Notes under the pieces: generated by a model
Databases searched by the model: none
Told to the model about the DNA's origin: nothing
The model's input: the letters and a program-made list of their open reading frames with translations, nothing else
Assembly: GCF_000337695.1 (NCBI RefSeq)
Contig: NZ_AOIA01000115.1
Coordinates: 1-60,812 of the forward strand
Direction: 5' to 3'
Length of the DNA: 60,812 bases
Source of the DNA: Natronococcus jeotgali DSM 18795
GTDB lineage: Archaea > Halobacteriota > Halobacteria > Halobacteriales > Natrialbaceae
Shown here: piece by piece, positions 44,291-54,016 of the stretch
Position numbering within the stretch: the first letter of the stretch is position 1
Layout: each line of letters begins with the position of its first letter
Program-made: the position numbers and the translations under genes

Positions 44291-44435
44291 GACTCGTAGT
44301 ATCGTGGTTACCACTGTTTACGCATTCGGTTCGCACGCCGACGGCGGTCTCGACCGCTCGCCCCGTCTTCGATCGCTCCGTGACGGGCGCAGTTACCGTC
44401 GTCTCTTTCCGCTGTTAACCGACCGCCACGAGGGG

Positions 44436-47246
44436 TTAGTCCTCGGTCGAGAGTCGCCGGAGCGACTCCTCGCCGATCTCCTCGAGCACGCGCTCGTGAA
44501 ACGCCTGCAGGGCCGCGCTCTCGTCCTCCGCGAGGACGACGTCGCTGGCCGACAGGGTCGCTAGCCCGAACGCCCGCGGCGTCGGCGAGTCCAGCAGCTG
44601 GCGCTCGACCGCCAGCTCACCCGAGTCGATCGCGTCGACGATGCCCTCGATCTCGGCGACGTTGAGCTTGTCCTCCAGAATTTCGCGGTAGGTCTCCTCG
44701 ATCACCGCGAACGCCTCGAGATCCTGCGCGAACCCGAGCAGCATCTCGCTGGAAACCTGCTGTTCGCTGGCCGACTTCTCGTAGCCCTTGTACCGCTTGA
44801 GGATCATCAAGGCCCGCGTGGCGTTGATCCGGAAGTACCGCTGGAGCAGGTCGGTGCCCTCGAGGGCGGCCCGGAGGTCCTCGCGGGCGTCCTCGGGATC
44901 GAGGTCCGCGAGGATCCCCTCGAGGTCGATCTTCCGGTTCAGCGGCATCGAGAGGGCGAAGCCGTTGTCGGCGACGGCGACCGTGACGTTGGCCGTCGCC
45001 TCCTGGGCGCAGCGGTACGCGAGCAGTCGGGAGAGGCCGTCGTTGACCTTCCGGCCGTACGTCGAGTGGACGTAGTAGCGGCGTTCGTACTCCTCGCGGT
45101 CGCGCTCGACCTCGATCGCGAGGCGCTCGTCGGTGCTGACGCTCTCGGCCCCGGCGTACCGGATCTGCTGGTCGAACAGCCGCGCGATCGCCCGGACGCT
45201 GTTATCGTCGAGCGGGAACCCTCGCAGCCAGCCTCGAACGCGGGAGGGCCCGCCCGCCTCGTAGTGCTCGAGTAGTTGCCGTTGAAACGCCAGGATCTCG
45301 CGGCCGAGGTCGTACGACAGCGGCAGTCGCTCGGAGTACCACGACGGGACCGTCGGCCGCGCGCTCGTGCGGTCGACGTACACCTTCGACCCCCGTCGGT
45401 AGCGGTACTCGAAGCGCTCGCCCCCGAGGACGAAGACGTCGCCCTTCTCTACGGTGTCGAGGTAGTTCTCGTCCAACTGGCCGACCCACTCGTCGCTTGC
45501 GCGGGTGCGGACGTCGCAGGTAAAGGAGTCGGGAATCGTCCCGATGTTGGTCATGTAGATCACCCGGGCGAGCCGACCCCGCTTGCCGATCAGGGGTTCG
45601 CCGACGGGGAACCCCTCGTGGTGGTGCTCGCCGCCGGGCGGGTCGTTCTCGTCGCGCCAGATCTTCGCGTAGACGTTCTTCTCCTCGAGGCCGGCGTACT
45701 CGGCGGTGAGGTACCGACAGAGCGACTCCCACTCCTCGTCGGCGTAGTTCCGGTAGGGGTAGGCCCGTCGGAGGATCCCCCTCACCTCGTTCTCGGGACG
45801 GATCTCGGCGATCGCCATCCCGTAGACCTGCTGGGCGGCGACGTCCTGTGCGCTCTCGGGGATCGAAACGGAATCGACGAACCCCTCCTCGGCTTTCTCG
45901 AGCATCACCGCACACTCGAGCAGTTCGTCCCGGTCCAGCGCGATCACCCGCCCCGTCACGGTCTGGCCGACGCGGTGGCCCGCTCGGCCGACCCGCTGGA
46001 GCAGGGCGGCGACCGACTTCGGGGAACCGACCTGGACGACGAGGTCGACGTGGGGCATGTCGATCCCCAGTTCGAGCGAGGTCGAGGACGTGACGACCTC
46101 GAGGTCGCCCGCCTTCAGCCGCCCCTCGACGTCCTGGCGCACCTCCTTCGAGAGGCTGCCGTGGTGACACGCCGAGTTGGCCTCGTCGTAGGCGTCGAAG
46201 CGCTCGCGAAGGTTGTGGAGCACCCGTTCGGCGCCCGAGCGGGTGTTCGTGAAGACGAGCGTGTTCGTGTGGTCCTGCACGCGCTCGTGGAGGCGCTCGT
46301 AGAAGCGATCCTGGACGACCTCGCGGGGCGTGTGGATCAGGTCGTCGGTCGGCGACTCGAGTTCGATGTCGAGCTCGCGGGCGAAGCGGGCGTCGACGAT
46401 CTCGTAGGGTCGCGGTTCGCCTCCGGGTTCGTCCCGTCCGACCAGAAACTCGGCCACCTGCGAGAGCGGTTCGATCGTCGCCGAGCAGCCGATCCGGGTG
46501 AGCTCGCCCTCGGCCATCGCCTCGAGGCGCTCGAGGCTCACCGACAGATGCGTCCCCCGCTTGCCCGCCGCCAACGAGTGGATCTCGTCGACGATGACGT
46601 ACTCCACCGTCCGGAGCTTCTCGCGGAACTTCGGGGAGTTCAGCAGGATTGCGAGCGTCTCGGGGGTCGTGTTGAGGATGTGGGGAGTCTCCTCGAGCAT
46701 CCGCTGGCGCTCGCTCGAGTCCGTATCGCCGTGGCGGATCGCGTGGCGGATCTCGCCGACGCCCTCGCCGTTCCTCGCGGTTTCACCGCTCGAGTGTTCC
46801 GCGGCGGGTGACGCCGCGCGCTCCTCGGCGATCGACTCGATCCCCTCGAGGGGCACCTCGAGGTTTCGGTGGATGTCGTTGGCCAGCGACTTCAGCGGCG
46901 AGACGTACAGACAGTAGACCGAGTTCTCGAGGCCGTCGTCTCGCTCCCGACTCCGGCGGAAGAGCTCGTTGATGATCGCGGTAAACGACGCCATCGTTTT
47001 CCCCGAACCCGTCGGAGCGCAGACGAGCGTGTTCGTCCCTTCGTCGATCTTCGGGATCGCGCCCTCCTGGGGCGGCGTGAAGAAGCCGTCGTTCTCCGGG
47101 ACGTACTCGCCGAACGCCTCGAGCCACCACTCTCGGACCGCGGGCTCGAGCAGGTCGAAGACGTCGCCGTCCTCGATCGCGACGGCGTCCGGATCGAACG
47201 GCAGCTCGTCATCGGGCGGCAACGCGAGTTCGTCGGCCCCGTCCAT
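44436..47246 (-). CDS. lhr: Lhr-type superfamily 2 ATP-dependent helicase
   Basis: A 936-residue DNA/RNA helicase. Motif I is CAPTGSGKT (about 76-84), motif II VDEIHSL (a DEVH/DEIH variant), motif III GCSATI, and motif VI QRVGRAGHR. The accessory regions after the helicase core (TCDVRTRASDEWVGQLDENYLDTVEKGDVFVLGG, SYDLGREI) are typical of Large Helicase-Related proteins with a C-terminal winged-helix and DEAD-assoc domain. Lhr unwinds branched DNA and RNA:DNA hybrids in repair. ATG 47246 is chosen, since the extra 33 codons upstream are not helicase-like. Confidence 0.93.
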   Translation of the reverse strand: MDGADELALPPDDELPFDPDAVAIEDGDVFDLLEPAVREWWLEAFGEYVPENDGFFTPPQEGAIPKIDEGTNTLVCAPTGSGKTMASFTAIINELFRRSRERDDGLENSVYCLYVSPLKSLANDIHRNLEVPLEGIESIAEERAASPAAEHSSGETARNGEGVGEIRHAIRHGDTDSSERQRMLEETPHILNTTPETLAILLNSPKFREKLRTVEYVIVDEIHSLAAGKRGTHLSVSLERLEAMAEGELTRIGCSATIEPLSQVAEFLVGRDEPGGEPRPYEIVDARFARELDIELESPTDDLIHTPREVVQDRFYERLHERVQDHTNTLVFTNTRSGAERVLHNLRERFDAYDEANSACHHGSLSKEVRQDVEGRLKAGDLEVVTSSTSLELGIDMPHVDLVVQVGSPKSVAALLQRVGRAGHRVGQTVTGRVIALDRDELLECAVMLEKAEEGFVDSVSIPESAQDVAAQQVYGMAIAEIRPENEVRGILRRAYPYRNYADEEWESLCRYLTAEYAGLEEKNVYAKIWRDENDPPGGEHHHEGFPVGEPLIGKRGRLARVIYMTNIGTIPDSFTCDVRTRASDEWVGQLDENYLDTVEKGDVFVLGGERFEYRYRRGSKVYVDRTSARPTVPSWYSERLPLSYDLGREILAFQRQLLEHYEAGGPSRVRGWLRGFPLDDNSVRAIARLFDQQIRYAGAESVSTDERLAIEVERDREEYERRYYVHSTYGRKVNDGLSRLLAYRCAQEATANVTVAVADNGFALSMPLNRKIDLEGILADLDPEDAREDLRAALEGTDLLQRYFRINATRALMILKRYKGYEKSASEQQVSSEMLLGFAQDLEAFAVIEETYREILEDKLNVAEIEGIVDAIDSGELAVERQLLDSPTPRAFGLATLSASDVVLAEDESAALQAFHERVLEEIGEESLRRLSTED

Positions 47247-47481
47247 CACCCCGAGCTGGGCGGGCGCGGCCCAAGAGGGTTTGGCTGGCGGAGTGAAAGT
47301 GAAACCGGGGTCCGGCTCGCTCGCGAAGCGGACTCCGAAAGCCACCGGATGCGAGTTCGAGTCGGATACGGACGGTCGACGACGGAAGCCGGATCGAACG
47401 TCGCGACCGCGCTCGAGCGGTCGGTTCCCGTTCGTTCCGACGGCCCGGCAGCGAGCGCGCCGGAACGCGAGCGGACGGCGA

Positions 47482-48543
47482 TCAGAACTCGGTTACGACC
47501 TCGATACCGCGGGTTTCGTAGCCCGACATCGCCGCCAGACGCTCCGAGACGTCCTCGAGGGCGACCTCCCGGGTGACGAGCGCGCCGGGCTCGAGTCGGC
47601 CCGAGTCGATCATCCGTAGCAGCTCGTCGTACCGCGACGGCGGCATCCCCCGCGAGCCGACGATCGTGACGTCCCAGCGCGTGACCTCGTCCATCGGCAG
47701 GGGGATCTCGCCGCGCTCGGCGTCGGTCGTCAGGCCGACCTGCACGTGAGTCCCCCGGGTACGGAGGCAGTCGACGCTGTTCCGGCAGGTTTCGGCCCGT
47801 CCCAGCGCGTCGACGGAGACGTGGGCGCCGCCGTCCGTCACCGCCTCGAGCTCGGCCGGGACGTCGACGCCGTCGCCCGCCTCCACCGTGGCGTCGGCGC
47901 CCAGCTCGGTCGCCAGCTCGAGGGGCGCCTCGCGGACGTCGACCGCCGCGACGGTCGCCCCGAGCGCGCTCGCGATCTGGACGGCCGCGAGGCCGAGCCC
48001 GCCGCAGCCGTGGACGGCGACCCAGTCGCCCGCCTCGAGGTCGGCCCGGTGAGCCAGCGCGTGGAAGGCGGTGACGTACCGGCAGCCGAGCGCGGCCGCC
48101 TCGACCGTCGAGACCGCGTCGGGGAGCGCCACGGCGTTGAAATCGGCGTGAGGGACGCCGACCTGCTCGGCGAACGCGCCGGGAACCGTCTCCTCGAACC
48201 CCAGCGCGTACCCGTCCTCGCAGACGTTCCCGTGACCGTTCCGACACTGCGGGCAGGAGCCCTCGCCGAGATTGAAGGGGATCGCGACGCGGTCGCCGGG
48301 CTCGAATCGGCTCACGCGGTCGCCGACGCGGGCGACCGTCCCGGCGGGCTCGTGGCCCAGGATCTGTCCGATCGGCACCCGATCGTCGGCCCACTCGCCG
48401 TGGCCCCGCCAGGCGTGCCAGTCGCTCCGACAGATCCCGCAGGCCTCGACGTCGACGACGACGCCGTGGGGGTCGGGTTCCGGGGAGTCAACGTCCTCGA
48501 TCGCGAGTTCCTCGCCGTAGGCCTCGAGTACTGCAGCGCGCAT
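47482..48543 (-). CDS. Zinc-dependent medium-chain alcohol dehydrogenase
   Basis: A 353-residue dehydrogenase. Catalytic zinc residues lie in ACGICRSDWHAW and GHEPAGTVARVG. The nucleotide fold is VAVHGCGGLGLAAVQIA, then AAVDVREAPLELA with Asp favouring NAD. The structural-zinc lobe reads EGSCPQCRNGHGNVC and has three of the usual four cysteines. The pattern resembles bacterial AdhP or threonine dehydrogenase relatives. The substrate is unknown. The start is ATG 48543. The 47247-47481 gap to the helicase gene shows no feature I can support. Confidence 0.88.
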   Translation of the reverse strand: MRAAVLEAYGEELAIEDVDSPEPDPHGVVVDVEACGICRSDWHAWRGHGEWADDRVPIGQILGHEPAGTVARVGDRVSRFEPGDRVAIPFNLGEGSCPQCRNGHGNVCEDGYALGFEETVPGAFAEQVGVPHADFNAVALPDAVSTVEAAALGCRYVTAFHALAHRADLEAGDWVAVHGCGGLGLAAVQIASALGATVAAVDVREAPLELATELGADATVEAGDGVDVPAELEAVTDGGAHVSVDALGRAETCRNSVDCLRTRGTHVQVGLTTDAERGEIPLPMDEVTRWDVTIVGSRGMPPSRYDELLRMIDSGRLEPGALVTREVALEDVSERLAAMSGYETRGIEVVTEF

Positions 48544-48632
48544 ACCCGCGACTCCGCGGGCGGGCGAGTAATCGGTGACGGATGCGGCGACCGAGAGCCA
48601 GCCTTATCGGGTGCGCCGTCTCAGGGGCGGGT

Positions 48633-49367
48633 ATGCGCGTCACGTTTCTCGGCACGGGCAGTGCGATGCCGACCGGCGAACGCTTCCAGACCGGCGTCCT
48701 CGTCCAGGAGGAGGGCCGGACGCTGCTGATCGACTGCGGGTCCGGGGTCCTCCACCGGCTGCAGCAGTCCGGGGTCGGCTACGAGAACGTCTCGACGGTG
48801 CTGTTGACTCACCACCACCTCGACCACGTCGCCGACCTGCTGCCGCTGATGAAAGCGCGGTGGCTCGCCGGCGAGGACCACCTCGAGATCGTCGGCCCGC
48901 AGGGAACGAAGTCCCTGGTCGACGAGCTGCTGGCGGTCCACGAGTACATGCAGGGGAAACTCGACCTGCAGCTCCGGGAGGTCCACCCCGGCGAGTTCTC
49001 GGTCGCGGGATTCGACGTCTCGGCCTACGAGACGCGTCACTCGCTGCCGTGTCTGGCCTACCGGTTCGGGGACCTGTTCACGTTCAGCGGCGACAGCGAG
49101 GCCTTCGCCGGGCTGGCGAACTTCGCGGAGGAGTCGGCGATCCTGGCCCACGACTGTTCGTTCCCCGACGACGTCGACGTCTCGAACCACCCGACCCCCG
49201 ACACGCTCGGCCGCGAGCTGGCGGGCCGGGAGATCGGCCGGGTCTACCTGACCCACCTCTACCCCCACACCGACGGTCGCCACGAGGAGATGCTCGAGTC
49301 GATCGGGACCCACTACGACGGCGACGTCAGGTTCGCGGAGGACCTGCAGACGGTCTCGATCGAGTAG
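48633..49367 (+). CDS. Metallo-beta-lactamase-fold hydrolase (RNase Z-like)
   Basis: A 244-residue MBL protein. Metal motifs are LLTHHHLDHVADL (HxHxDH variant HHHLDH), the single His in ETRHSLPCLAYRF, FSGDSE, and LTHLYPHTDGRHEEM. The N-terminal FLGTGSAMPTGERFQTGVLVQ is the pattern of ribonuclease Z and arylsulfatase-like relatives, but the RNase Z exosite arm is not obvious. Its role is therefore a hydrolase of unknown substrate. It starts at ATG 48633, after a TATA-like CTTATCGG. Confidence 0.85.
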   Translation: MRVTFLGTGSAMPTGERFQTGVLVQEEGRTLLIDCGSGVLHRLQQSGVGYENVSTVLLTHHHLDHVADLLPLMKARWLAGEDHLEIVGPQGTKSLVDELLAVHEYMQGKLDLQLREVHPGEFSVAGFDVSAYETRHSLPCLAYRFGDLFTFSGDSEAFAGLANFAEESAILAHDCSFPDDVDVSNHPTPDTLGRELAGREIGRVYLTHLYPHTDGRHEEMLESIGTHYDGDVRFAEDLQTVSIE

Positions 49368-49460
49368 CCGACGGTCGCGACGCCGGCGTCGTTCTCCCGA
49401 AAACCCCCGGATAGCGACGCCGATACCGGCCGCTGTCGGGCGGGTCCGAGATCCGAACTG

Positions 49461-49536
49461 GTATAAGCGGCGAGTTTGTAGGATCGTAACAACAGAATGA
49501 TCTTCCCGGTTCGAACTGCGGTTAGTACGGAGGTGA
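49461..49536 (+). promoter_or_regulatory. Promoter and strong ribosome binding site of the RND transporter
   Basis: GTATAAG (49461-49467) is a TATA-like element. GGAGGTGA (49529-49536) lies four bases before ATG 49541 and matches the archaeal anti-Shine-Dalgarno sequence. Between them is a possible 15-codon leader peptide frame. The remaining part of the 49368-49460 gap shows nothing else. Confidence 0.55.
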
Positions 49537-49544
49537 GCGAATGA
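49497..49544 (+). CDS. Possible 15-residue leader peptide
   Basis: An ATG at 49497 opens a frame of 15 codons whose TGA overlaps the transporter start (ATGA at 49541-49544). It starts about 30 bases after the TATA-like box, as a leaderless gene would, and includes the transporter ribosome binding site in its second half. It may couple or tune transporter translation. Short frames of this size arise by chance. Confidence 0.3.
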   Translation: MIFPVRTAVSTEVSE

Positions 49545-52500
49545 GCCTCCCGGATCGTATTGCGAAGGGGATCACGTTCCACTCCAAGATCGTCATCGTC
49601 GTTTTGCTGTTGACGACGGCGCTCGTCGGCGCCGGGGCGCCGATGGTCGACGACGACTCCTCGCTCGACCAGTTCGAGGGCGAGTCCGAGGAGGCCACGG
49701 CCCTCGAGGAGATGAACGAGGAGTTCGCCGCGGAGGGCGACGAGAACACGACCACCGTCCAGCTGATACACAGAAACGAGGACGGCAACGCCCTCTCGAA
49801 GGAGTCGCTGATTTCCTCGCTGGAGTTCCAACAGGAGATCAGGAACAACGACTCGATCAACGGGACCCTCGTCGAAAACGAGTCGATCATCGGCGTCGAG
49901 AACGTCGTCGCGATCGCCGCGATCACGAACGACCGGGTCGAGTCCCTCGAGCAGCGAAGCGCGGAACTCGAGGAGCGCGAGGCCGCCCTCGAACGGCGAA
50001 ACGAGACCCTCGCCGAGGGGCTCGACGAGGTCGTCGCGCTCCAGCGCGAGTACGAGACCGCGTCGGCGGCCGGCGACAACGAGACCGCGGCCGACCTCGA
50101 GAGCGAGATCGAGGCGACGATCGAAGAGACCACCAGCGAGGCCGAACTCGACGAGAACCAGACCGCCGAGTACGAGGAGTTCGCGTCCCAGGCCCGCGAG
50201 GTCGAGTCCAACCGCTGGACCCTCGAGCGCCAGGCCGAGCTCCCCCCCGAGGAGCTCCCCGAGTACCAGGAGCTGACCGCGGCCCGCGAGGAGATCTACA
50301 CCGGCGCGACCGTGGGCGTGCTCCAGGAGGAGTACGAGGGGCTCGAGGCCGACGCCGCGGCGCTGGAGGAGGAACGCGAGACCCTCGAGGAACGGGCGGC
50401 CGAGCTCGAGGACCGACAGGCCGCCCTCGAGAACCGGAGTCAGACGCTCGAGGACGGACTCGACGAGGTCGCCGAACTCGAGGCGCAGTACGAGCTCGCG
50501 AGCGCCGCGGGCGACGACGAGGAGGCTGCCGCCCTCGAGGAGGAAATCGACGCCACGGTCGCGGAGACGGCGAACGAGGCCGAGCTCGACGACGAGCAGA
50601 CCGCCGAGTACGAGGGCGTCGTCGAATCGCTCCGCGCACAGATCGAACTCGACGAGGTGGATCGGGCGACCGCGGCCGACGCCGGGGCCCAGCAGGACGC
50701 CCTCGAGCAGCGACGCGGCGTGCTCGAGGAGGGGCTGCTCGACGTCGCGGAACTCGAGATGCAACGCGAGCTCGCGAGCGCCGCGGGCGACGAGGAGGCC
50801 GCCGCCGCCGCGGCGAGCGAACGCGACGCCGCCGTCGAGGAGGCGATCGCGGCGGCCGAGCTCGACGACGAGCAGGCCGCCGAGTACGAGCGGGCCGTCG
50901 AGACGGTCCGCGAGGAGGCGACGCCGTCGGACGAACTCGCGGCGGCCGTCGCGGCGTCGGACGCGTCCACCGACGAACTGATCGCCGCGGGCGAGGCGAT
51001 CGCCAACGGGGAATCCGATCCCGAGGACGTCGACGCGATCCAGGACGAACTCGACCGCTCCGACGCGGCGGTCGGATCCGCGGCGGACCTCGAGGAGGCC
51101 GCCGCGGCCGCTGCCGCCGGCGTACTCGAGGGGGAGCAGACGGCCGAGGCGGCGACCCCGAACGCGACCGACGGCTCCGCCGAGGAGCTCGCCCCCGAAG
51201 GGGACCTCGAGGAGCTCTACCTCGCCGGGACGGTCGGCGTGCTCGAGGACGAGTACGACGAGCTCGAGACCCGGGCCGCCGAACTCGAGTCGGGCCAGCA
51301 GGACCTCGAGGACGACGCGGCCGACCTCGAGCAGCGACGGACGACCCTCGAGGAGCGATCGACGGCCCTCGAGGACGGACTCGACGAGGCGCTGGCGCTC
51401 CAGCGGGAGTACGAGAACGCGTCGGCTGACGGCGACAACGCGACCGCGGCCGAGCTCGAGGGAGAGATCGAGGCGACGGTCGACGAGGCCGCCAGCGAGG
51501 CCGACCTCGACGACGAGCAGGCGAGCCAGTACGGGGACCTCGTCGACCAGGCCCGCGAGATCGAGTCCAACCGCTGGGCGATCGAGCAGCGGCCGGACGA
51601 TCCCGAGGAGATCCCCGAGTATCAGGAGCTAAACGAGTCGCTCGACGGCATCTACGCTGGCGCGACGCTGGGCGTGCTCGAGGACGAGTACGCCGAGCTC
51701 GAGGACGACGCCGCGGCGCTGGAGGAGGACTTCGAGAGCCTCGAGGAGAACGACGAGACCCCGTCGCTCGACGAGCAGATCGAGGCCCTCGAGGGGCTCG
51801 ACGACGAGGAGTTCGCGGACCTCCTCGAGCAGACGCTCTCCGAGGGCGACGGCGAGGAGAGCGCGGCGCTTGCGTTCATGCCGTCGGATTACGAGCCGGG
51901 CTCGACCGAGGCCGACGCCCGGATGACGATCGTCACCCAGGAGACGACCGCCGCCACTGACGGCGCGGGGATGGGCGGCGAGATGGACGCCGCCCTCGAG
52001 AGCCAGCTCGACCTCCGCGACCTCGCGAACCAGGACGAGCAGGAGTACATGGTGTTCGGCGGCGGCGTCATCACCGACGAGATCGAGAACTCGATGGGCG
52101 ACAGCCTCGCGATCGTCGGCCCGCTGGCCCTGCTGTTCGTCGTCGTCGCGCTGGTGGTCGCCTACCGCGATCCGCTCGACATCGCGCTGGGCGTGGTCGG
52201 GATCGGAGGCGTTCTGATCTGGACGTTCGGATTCATGGGCTGGACCGGGATCGCGTTCAACCAGATGATGATCGCCGTTCCCGTCCTGTTGATCGGGCTG
52301 TCGATCGACTACGCGATCCACGTCTTCATGCGCCACCGCGAGCAACGCGAGACCGACGGCCGAACCGGCACCGTTCGCGGCTCGATGCGAATCGCACTGG
52401 CCGGCGTCGGCGTGGCACTCGTGTGGGTCACGGCGACGACGGCGATCGGCTTCCTCGCGAACCTCGTGAGCCCGATCGGTCCGATCCGGGAGTTCGGAAT

Positions 52501-54016
52501 CGTCAGCGCGGTCGGGATCACCGCCGCGTTGATCATCTTCGGCGCGCTGATCCCGGCGCTGAAAGTCGAGATCGACTCGCTGCTCGAGTCCCGCGGCTGG
52601 GACCGTCGCAAGCGTGCGTTCGGGACCGGCGAAGGCGGGTTCGCGAGCGCGCTCACGCTCGGCTCGACGGCGGCCCGGAAGATTCCGGTGATCGTCCTGA
52701 TCGCCGCGCTCCTGTTGACCGCCGGCGGGGTCTACGGCGCGAGCCAGGTCGACACCAGCTTCGAGCAGGAGGACTTCCTCGCCGAGAGCCCGCCGAACTG
52801 GACGGAGAACCTGCCCGGGCCGATGGAACCCGGCGAGTACCAGGCCGCCGCCGACCTCGAGTACATCAACGACAACTTCCAGCGCGAGGACACGCAGGCC
52901 CAGATACTCGTGGAGGGTGACGTTACCGACGACGGAACCCTGGAACGGCTCGAGCGGACCCAGAGCGAGGCGGCCGACAGCGACGTCGTCTACACGCTGC
53001 CGAACGGCGAGGCCGACGTGCGGGGGCCGCTGTCGGTGATGGAAGACACCGCGGCGCAAAACGAATCGTTCAACGAGTCGTTCCAGGCCGCGGATACGGA
53101 CGGCGACGGGGTTCCCGATCGGGACGTCGAGGCGCTGTACGACGAACTGTTCGAGGTCAACGAGGAGGAAGCCGGCAGCGTCATCTACCGGACCGACGGC
53201 GGCGAGTACGAGTCGGTGCGGCTGATCGTCGCGACCGACGGCGGCGCCGGCTTCGACGAGATCACGACGGAGCTGCGGAGCGTCGCCGGAGACCTCGACG
53301 CGTCCGGAACGGGCGACGAGCGCAACCTCGACGCGGGCGACGGCGAGTTGAACGCCTTCGCGACCGGCGATCCGATCGTCAGCCACATCGTCGAACAGGA
53401 CCTGCTCGAGACGGTCCTCCAGAGCCTGCTGATCACGCTCGTCTCGGTCTTCGTCTTCCTGACGGCGGCCTACTGGCTGACGGGCAACAGCGCGACCCTC
53501 GGGGCGGTCACCCTGCTCCCGGTCGCGTTTACGGTCAGCTGGATCCTGGGGACGATGTACCTGCTCGGGATGCCGTTCAACGTGTTGACGGGGATGATCA
53601 CCAGCCTCACGATCGGGCTCGGGGTGGCCTACAGCATCCACATCAGCGACCGGTACACCCTCGAACTCGAGCGCCAGGGTAACGTCTGGTCGGCCCTACA
53701 GACGACGGTGACCGGGACCGGCGGCGCGTTGCTCGGCAGCGCGGCGACGACCGTCGGCGGATTCGGGACGCTCGTCTTCGCCATCCTGCCGGCACTCCAG
53801 CAGTTCGGGATCATCACCGGGCTGACGATCATCTACTCGTTCCTCGCGAGCGTGATCGTCCTGCCGACGCTGCTGGTGCTGTGGACGCGGTACTTCGGTC
53901 CGGACGTCTCGTTCGATCGATCGGGGGCGGGGATGGCGACTCCGACGGCGAGCGACGGCGGAACCGAAATGGAAACGGACACGGCATCCGAGAACCGAGG
54001 GGCGGACGAACCGTGA
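49541..54016 (+). CDS. MMPL/RND-superfamily transporter with giant repetitive coiled-coil insertion
   Basis: A 1491-residue membrane protein. TM1 is at about 15-35. A hydrophilic first external loop of about 810 residues follows, then five helices (about 850-1005). A second external loop (about 1065-1285) precedes the last five helices. The membrane half is typical RND (GLSIDYAIHVFMRHREQR; GLGVAYSIHISDRY). The first loop, usually about 150-250 residues, contains four copies of an ALEDGLDEV..LQREYE.ASA.GDNE.AA.LE.EI.ATV.E element near residues 159, 305, 396 and 610, in a Leu/Glu/Ala coiled coil. It probably exports lipids or hydrophobic compounds. It overlaps a TrmB-type regulator gene. Confidence 0.85.
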   Translation: MSLPDRIAKGITFHSKIVIVVLLLTTALVGAGAPMVDDDSSLDQFEGESEEATALEEMNEEFAAEGDENTTTVQLIHRNEDGNALSKESLISSLEFQQEIRNNDSINGTLVENESIIGVENVVAIAAITNDRVESLEQRSAELEEREAALERRNETLAEGLDEVVALQREYETASAAGDNETAADLESEIEATIEETTSEAELDENQTAEYEEFASQAREVESNRWTLERQAELPPEELPEYQELTAAREEIYTGATVGVLQEEYEGLEADAAALEEERETLEERAAELEDRQAALENRSQTLEDGLDEVAELEAQYELASAAGDDEEAAALEEEIDATVAETANEAELDDEQTAEYEGVVESLRAQIELDEVDRATAADAGAQQDALEQRRGVLEEGLLDVAELEMQRELASAAGDEEAAAAAASERDAAVEEAIAAAELDDEQAAEYERAVETVREEATPSDELAAAVAASDASTDELIAAGEAIANGESDPEDVDAIQDELDRSDAAVGSAADLEEAAAAAAAGVLEGEQTAEAATPNATDGSAEELAPEGDLEELYLAGTVGVLEDEYDELETRAAELESGQQDLEDDAADLEQRRTTLEERSTALEDGLDEALALQREYENASADGDNATAAELEGEIEATVDEAASEADLDDEQASQYGDLVDQAREIESNRWAIEQRPDDPEEIPEYQELNESLDGIYAGATLGVLEDEYAELEDDAAALEEDFESLEENDETPSLDEQIEALEGLDDEEFADLLEQTLSEGDGEESAALAFMPSDYEPGSTEADARMTIVTQETTAATDGAGMGGEMDAALESQLDLRDLANQDEQEYMVFGGGVITDEIENSMGDSLAIVGPLALLFVVVALVVAYRDPLDIALGVVGIGGVLIWTFGFMGWTGIAFNQMMIAVPVLLIGLSIDYAIHVFMRHREQRETDGRTGTVRGSMRIALAGVGVALVWVTATTAIGFLANLVSPIGPIREFGIVSAVGITAALIIFGALIPALKVEIDSLLESRGWDRRKRAFGTGEGGFASALTLGSTAARKIPVIVLIAALLLTAGGVYGASQVDTSFEQEDFLAESPPNWTENLPGPMEPGEYQAAADLEYINDNFQREDTQAQILVEGDVTDDGTLERLERTQSEAADSDVVYTLPNGEADVRGPLSVMEDTAAQNESFNESFQAADTDGDGVPDRDVEALYDELFEVNEEEAGSVIYRTDGGEYESVRLIVATDGGAGFDEITTELRSVAGDLDASGTGDERNLDAGDGELNAFATGDPIVSHIVEQDLLETVLQSLLITLVSVFVFLTAAYWLTGNSATLGAVTLLPVAFTVSWILGTMYLLGMPFNVLTGMITSLTIGLGVAYSIHISDRYTLELERQGNVWSALQTTVTGTGGALLGSAATTVGGFGTLVFAILPALQQFGIITGLTIIYSFLASVIVLPTLLVLWTRYFGPDVSFDRSGAGMATPTASDGGTEMETDTASENRGADEP

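Noticed and set aside
51629-53641. 670-codon minus-strand open frame within the RND transporter
   Set aside because: Arg/Asp/Gly-rich shadow of the transmembrane coding region. The plus strand encodes consistent helices and RND motifs.
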